Source: Bacteroidota bacterium (lineage in GTDB: Bacteria; Bacteroidota; Bacteroidia; Chitinophagales; Chitinophagaceae). From it: a DNA stretch of 64,000 nt. This document shows positions 61,334-64,000 of the stretch, in pieces; position 1 is the first letter of the stretch, and each line of letters starts with the position of its first letter. A program made the position numbers and the translations under genes. The stretch is from the NCBI GenBank assembly GCA_023422835.1, contig JAFAGI010000007.1:186001-250000 (forward strand), in the 5' to 3' direction. Below the pieces are notes generated by a model, which had not been told where the DNA came from, searched no databases, and saw only the letters and a program-made list of their open reading frames with translations.

Positions 61334-62308
61334 TTATGCTTCGGTAAATATTCCCATTTTTTCAAATTTGCGTATCCTGTCTTCTATGCGTTTTTCAGCA
61401 GGAATATTTTTTAGTTCCCGAATGTTGTCTATTAATATTTTTTTCAAAATTTCGGCAGCTTCGGTATAGTTCCAGTGTGCTCCGCCTATCGGCTCGGGCA
61501 CTACTCCGTCTACCAGTCCAAACCCGCTCATATCTTCTGATGTAAGCTTCAGTTGTGCTGCTGCTGTTTCTTTCTGGTCCCAGCTGCGCCATAGAATGGA
61601 GCTGCAGTTTTCGGGTGATATCACCGTATACCAGGAGTTTTCGAGCATAAACACTTTATCGCCCACGCCAATGCCCAGGGCCCCGCCGCTGGCGCCCTCA
61701 CCAATGATCACGCAGATCACGGGCACTTTGAGGGTAAACATCTCGTAAATATTGCGTGCAATGGCTTCGCCCTGCCCTCTTTCTTCTGCTTCCATACCGG
61801 GGAAAGCGCCCGGCGTATCAATAAGCGTGACTATTGGCTTATTGAATTTTTCTGCAAGTTTCATAAGGCGCAAGGCCTTTCGATATCCTTCGGGGTTGGG
61901 CATACCAAAGTTGCGCATTTGTCTTTGCTTGGTATTGCTGCCCTTCTGCTGTCCGATGAACATTACTGTCTCGCCCTCCAAGCTTGCAAATCCGCCGACC
62001 ATTGCTTTATCATCGCTGAAGTTGCGGTCGCCGTAAAGCTCATAGAAATCGGTGGTCATTTTATAAATATACTTCAGCGTATAAGGCCTGTCGGGATGAC
62101 GGCTCAATTGTACACGCTGCCATGGAGTAAGGTTGTCTGTGATCTCTTTTCTCTTCTGAACGATGAGCTCTTCGAGTTGTGTAATATTTGCAGAATAATC
62201 TATTTTTTTATTTTTCTCTGCCAGCTTTTTTGTCTGATCGATCTGTTCATACAATTCCTTTATAGGAAGTTCGAAATCAAGAAACTGTCTGTTTGGATAT
62301 TCAGGCAT
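61334..62308 (-). CDS. accA: Acetyl-CoA carboxylase carboxyltransferase subunit alpha
   Basis: 324 aa. Helical start ([20 protein letters not shown]), [76 protein letters not shown] and [15 protein letters not shown]. It moves carboxyl from biotin to acetyl-CoA, the first step of fatty acid synthesis. A -7 box lies 17 nt before the ATG. Operon with dapA. Confidence 0.96.
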   Translation of the reverse strand: MPEYPNRQFLDFELPIKELYEQIDQTKKLAEKNKKIDYSANITQLEELIVQKRKEITDNLTPWQRVQLSRHPDRPYTLKYIYKMTTDFYELYGDRNFSDDKAMVGGFASLEGETVMFIGQQKGSNTKQRQMRNFGMPNPEGYRKALRLMKLAEKFNKPIVTLIDTPGAFPGMEAEERGQGEAIARNIYEMFTLKVPVICVIIGEGASGGALGIGVGDKVFMLENSWYTVISPENCSSILWRSWDQKETAAAQLKLTSEDMSGFGLVDGVVPEPIGGAHWNYTEAAEILKKILIDNIRELKNIPAEKRIEDRIRKFEKMGIFTEA

Positions 62309-62325
62309 ATCAAATTTTTAAGTTT

Positions 62326-62333
62326 CAAAGATA
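62326..62333 (-). promoter_or_regulatory. -7 promoter box of accA-dapA
   Basis: TAtcTTTG on the minus strand, 17 nt before the accA ATG; a TTG lies 16 nt further upstream, slightly short of the usual spacing. Confidence 0.48.
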
Positions 62334-62370
62334 AGGAGAAATTGAGTGGCAAGATATTTTTGTAAAAAAA

Positions 62371-62402
62371 TTTGGTGGATATTTTTTTTCATCCCATATT
62401 TG
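62371..62402 (+). promoter_or_regulatory. Promoter of tRNA-Asp
   Basis: TTTG (62371-62374), a 20-nt spacer, then CAtaTTTG (62395-62402), one mismatch to the -7 consensus. The tRNA begins 40 nt downstream. Confidence 0.6.
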
Positions 62403-62441
62403 CACTCCCAAACGGACGGAACGCAAGTTTCAGAAGTTTAA

Positions 62442-62515
62442 GGATCGGTAGTTCAGTTGGTTAGAATGCCGCCCTGTCACGGCGGAGGTCGCGGGTTCGA
62501 GTCCCGTCCGGTCCG
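62442..62515 (+). tRNA. tRNA-Asp (GTC)
   Basis: Cloverleaf: acceptor GGATCGG with CCGGTCC, D arm with AGTTCAGTTGGTTAGAAT, anticodon stem CCGCC/GGCGG with loop CTGTCAC and anticodon GTC at 62476-62478, T arm GCGGGTTCGAGTCCCGT. 74 nt; CCA is not encoded. A strong terminator follows. Confidence 0.97.
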
Positions 62516-62530
62516 CTTTTAAAAAGTATA

Positions 62531-62565
62531 AAGGCTTGTAAATCAATGATTTGCAAGCCTTTTTT
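62531..62565 (+). terminator. Terminator of tRNA-Asp
   Basis: AAGGCTTGTAAATCA pairs with TGATTTGCAAGCCTT (one wobble), followed by six T in total. It starts 15 nt after the tRNA. Confidence 0.85.
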
Positions 62566-62603
62566 CATGTCGGGGTATACAGTAACAAACAAAGGCAATA
62601 TAT

Positions 62604-62630
62604 AAAAAAAGCCCCGCAAAATAGCAGGGC
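62604..62630 (-). terminator. Terminator of galM
   Basis: On the minus strand GCCCTGC (62630-62624) pairs with GCGGGGC (62617-62611), one wobble, 6-nt loop, followed by seven T. It begins 40 nt after the galM stop. Confidence 0.75.
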
Positions 62631-62669
62631 AGTTATTTTTATTCGTAAAAAACATCCTCTAAAACCACA

Positions 62670-63833
62670 TCACTTCTTCACAGAAAATCTATAATAAGAA
62701 ATGGTGTGATAAGTATCTCCCGGCTTTAATTCGGTTGAAGGGAATGAAGGTTGGTTGGGGGAATCAGGAAAATGTTGTGTCTCTAAAGCAAAAGATGTAC
62801 GCAGATCGTCTTTGTAGCCGCCCAACATTACATTCTTACTCTGCATAAAGTTACCGCTGTAAAATTGTATGCCGGGTTCTTGTGTATACACATCCATTGT
62901 AATGCCTGACTTGTCGCCTGTTATAGTGGCTGCATGCGTTAATCCATAGGCTCCTTTTGTACCGTTGAGTACAAAATTGTGGTCGTAACCTTTACCGTTT
63001 TTCAGCTGTTCATGTTCATTATTTATTCTGGCACCAATTGTGGTGGGCTTTAAAAAATCGAATGGTGTATTTGAAACAGATGCTAATTTGCCGGTTGGTA
63101 TCAAGGTGGAATCAACGGGTGTATATTCATTGGCATACAACTGCAGGGTATGTTGCAATATGTCGCCCGAACCTACACCATTTAAATTAAAAAAAGCATG
63201 ATTGGTAAGATTTACTACTGTCTTCTTATTTGTTTGCGCTTTGTATTCCATTTTTACCGCATTGTCTGCGGTAAGGCTATATACCACTTTTACATTTAGC
63301 TCGCCGGGATATCCTTCTTCCATATCAGGGCTGGTATAATTAAGTTCTAAGGTACTGTCGTTTGGCTGAACGGCATCCCATACAACTGCCTGGAATCCTT
63401 TTTTACCGCCATGCAACGTGTTGGGACCGTTATTTAAGAACAGCGAATACTCTTTGTCATCAAGTGTAAATTTGCCTTTGGCAATTCTATTGCCGTATCT
63501 TCCAATTGTAGCGCCGAAATACGGCTCTGCGGAGTTTACATAGGCATTTACACTTTCCATACCGAGATTTACATCTACAAATTTCCCGTTTTTATCCGGA
63601 ACCAGCAACCTTACAAAACGTGCGCCGTAGTTAGTAATATCCAAACGCATTCCATTATTATTTTTGAGCGTGTAAAGATGTGTTTGCTTTCCGTCAATGG
63701 TTGTGGAAAATTTGGCTGTATCAACAGAAACAGTATCATTGTTTTCATTGTTTTTTTGCGCTTCGTTGCCCGCGCAAGATACAGTGCCTGCAAAGACCGC
63801 AGAGCAAAACATGATTTTTAACAGATGTTGCAT
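62670..63833 (-). CDS. galM: Aldose 1-epimerase lipoprotein
   Basis: 387 aa from the ATG at 63833, directly before a lipoprotein signal (IMFCSAVFAGTVSC). Galactose-mutarotase fold: ITNYGARFVRLLVPDKNG, EPYFGATIGRYGNRIAKGKF, NLTNHAFFNLNG with the catalytic His, and QEPGIQFYSGNFM with the catalytic Glu region. It interconverts alpha and beta anomers, here in the periplasm. It lies 66 nt downstream of the probable GH43 end on the same strand, so it may serve sugar released by that enzyme. Confidence 0.92.
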   Translation of the reverse strand: MQHLLKIMFCSAVFAGTVSCAGNEAQKNNENNDTVSVDTAKFSTTIDGKQTHLYTLKNNNGMRLDITNYGARFVRLLVPDKNGKFVDVNLGMESVNAYVNSAEPYFGATIGRYGNRIAKGKFTLDDKEYSLFLNNGPNTLHGGKKGFQAVVWDAVQPNDSTLELNYTSPDMEEGYPGELNVKVVYSLTADNAVKMEYKAQTNKKTVVNLTNHAFFNLNGVGSGDILQHTLQLYANEYTPVDSTLIPTGKLASVSNTPFDFLKPTTIGARINNEHEQLKNGKGYDHNFVLNGTKGAYGLTHAATITGDKSGITMDVYTQEPGIQFYSGNFMQSKNVMLGGYKDDLRTSFALETQHFPDSPNQPSFPSTELKPGDTYHTISYYRFSVKK

Positions 63834-63899
63834 ATGTGTGATTTTGATTTTGATTTTAAATATACATGATATCACAGTTATTATAAACAGATGACCATT

Positions 63900-64000
63900 T
63901 TATTTTTCCAACAATACTACAGGCCATCCTTTTCTATAAATAATTTTGCTCAGGTAAAAATGCCTGCCATAGCTTTTGTTATTAAAAGCGGATTGCGGGA
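63900..64000 (-). CDS. C-terminal end of a probable GH43-type glycosidase (N-terminus outside window)
   Basis: 33 codons open to the window edge, reading NNKSYGRHFYLSKIIYR then KGWPVVLLEK before the TAA. The pattern GRxxxLxxIxxxxGWPVV is common at the end of arabinanase-like GH43 domains. The reading frame continues past the edge, so the family call rests on very little sequence. Confidence 0.45.
   Translation of the reverse strand, partial: PQSAFNNKSYGRHFYLSKIIYRKGWPVVLLEK

Overview
The window reads as a chromosomal segment of a Bacteroidota bacterium, most likely of the Chitinophagaceae or a close relative. Evidence: a SusC/SusD polysaccharide-utilization locus with surface lipoproteins; a Y_Y_Y sensor fused to a LuxR-type DNA-binding domain; a NagB-PIG-L fusion; Bacteroidota families such as DUF4884, DUF4254 and DUF4886; and promoters of the Bacteroidota type (TAnnTTTG at -7, TTTG about 19-20 nt further upstream). 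No plasmid, phage, transposase, CRISPR or rRNA gene was seen. One tRNA (Asp, GTC) is present.

Layout. 1-13760 is a glycan locus on the minus strand: sensor-regulator, then susC, susD, a LamG lipoprotein, a terminator, a GH144-type glucanase lipoprotein, a DUF4886 SGNH-type lipoprotein, a second GH144-type enzyme and a truncated GH43-type enzyme. GH144 suggests beta-1,2-glucan as substrate (inference). A clear promoter and a tandem 11-bp repeat that may be the operator lie in front of susC. 13786-17386 is rlmD, an active rhomboid, a rhomboid without catalytic residues, and pdxH. 17687-30424 is housekeeping: nagB-PIG-L, dnaX, atpZ/atpI-like genes without the rest of the ATP synthase, SprT-like, PatB/MalY, a J-domain protein, pyrR, FKBP isomerase, ahcY, ArsC-like, recA. 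Two decayed regulators sit here: a frameshifted XRE antitoxin-like gene, and an ECF sigma remnant just after recA.

31278-37608 is the most unusual part: a five-gene minus-strand operon with two small secreted pilin-like proteins, a PapD-like chaperone, a larger secreted protein ending in the same C-terminal module, and a 931-aa outer-membrane barrel protein in the place of an usher. It looks like a divergent Bacteroidota chaperone-usher-type fibre system. It is bracketed by two direct copies of a ~55-bp palindromic repeat and has a strong internal hairpin after the second pilin-like gene.

38117-57226 holds an MsbA-like exporter, rbfA, a LolC/E-like permease, cinA, an ECF sigma factor coupled to a membrane trypsin-like protease, Nudix, a third rhomboid, rlmH, PAP2, GT39, a phosphoesterase, a GH20 hexosaminidase, and mqnC-DUF4254-GT9. 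mqnC implies menaquinone synthesis by the futalosine route. 57384-64000 holds an MFS transporter, uppP, mlaE, dapA, accA, tRNA-Asp, galM, and the 3' end of a probable GH43-type gene.

Other signals: a run of ten A residues in dnaX placed so that transcriptional slippage in either direction would give a gamma-like truncated product; a ~100-bp duplicated element directly in front of both cinA and rlmH; and several genes whose -7 box lies only 4-8 nt before the start codon, suggesting leaderless or nearly leaderless mRNAs.
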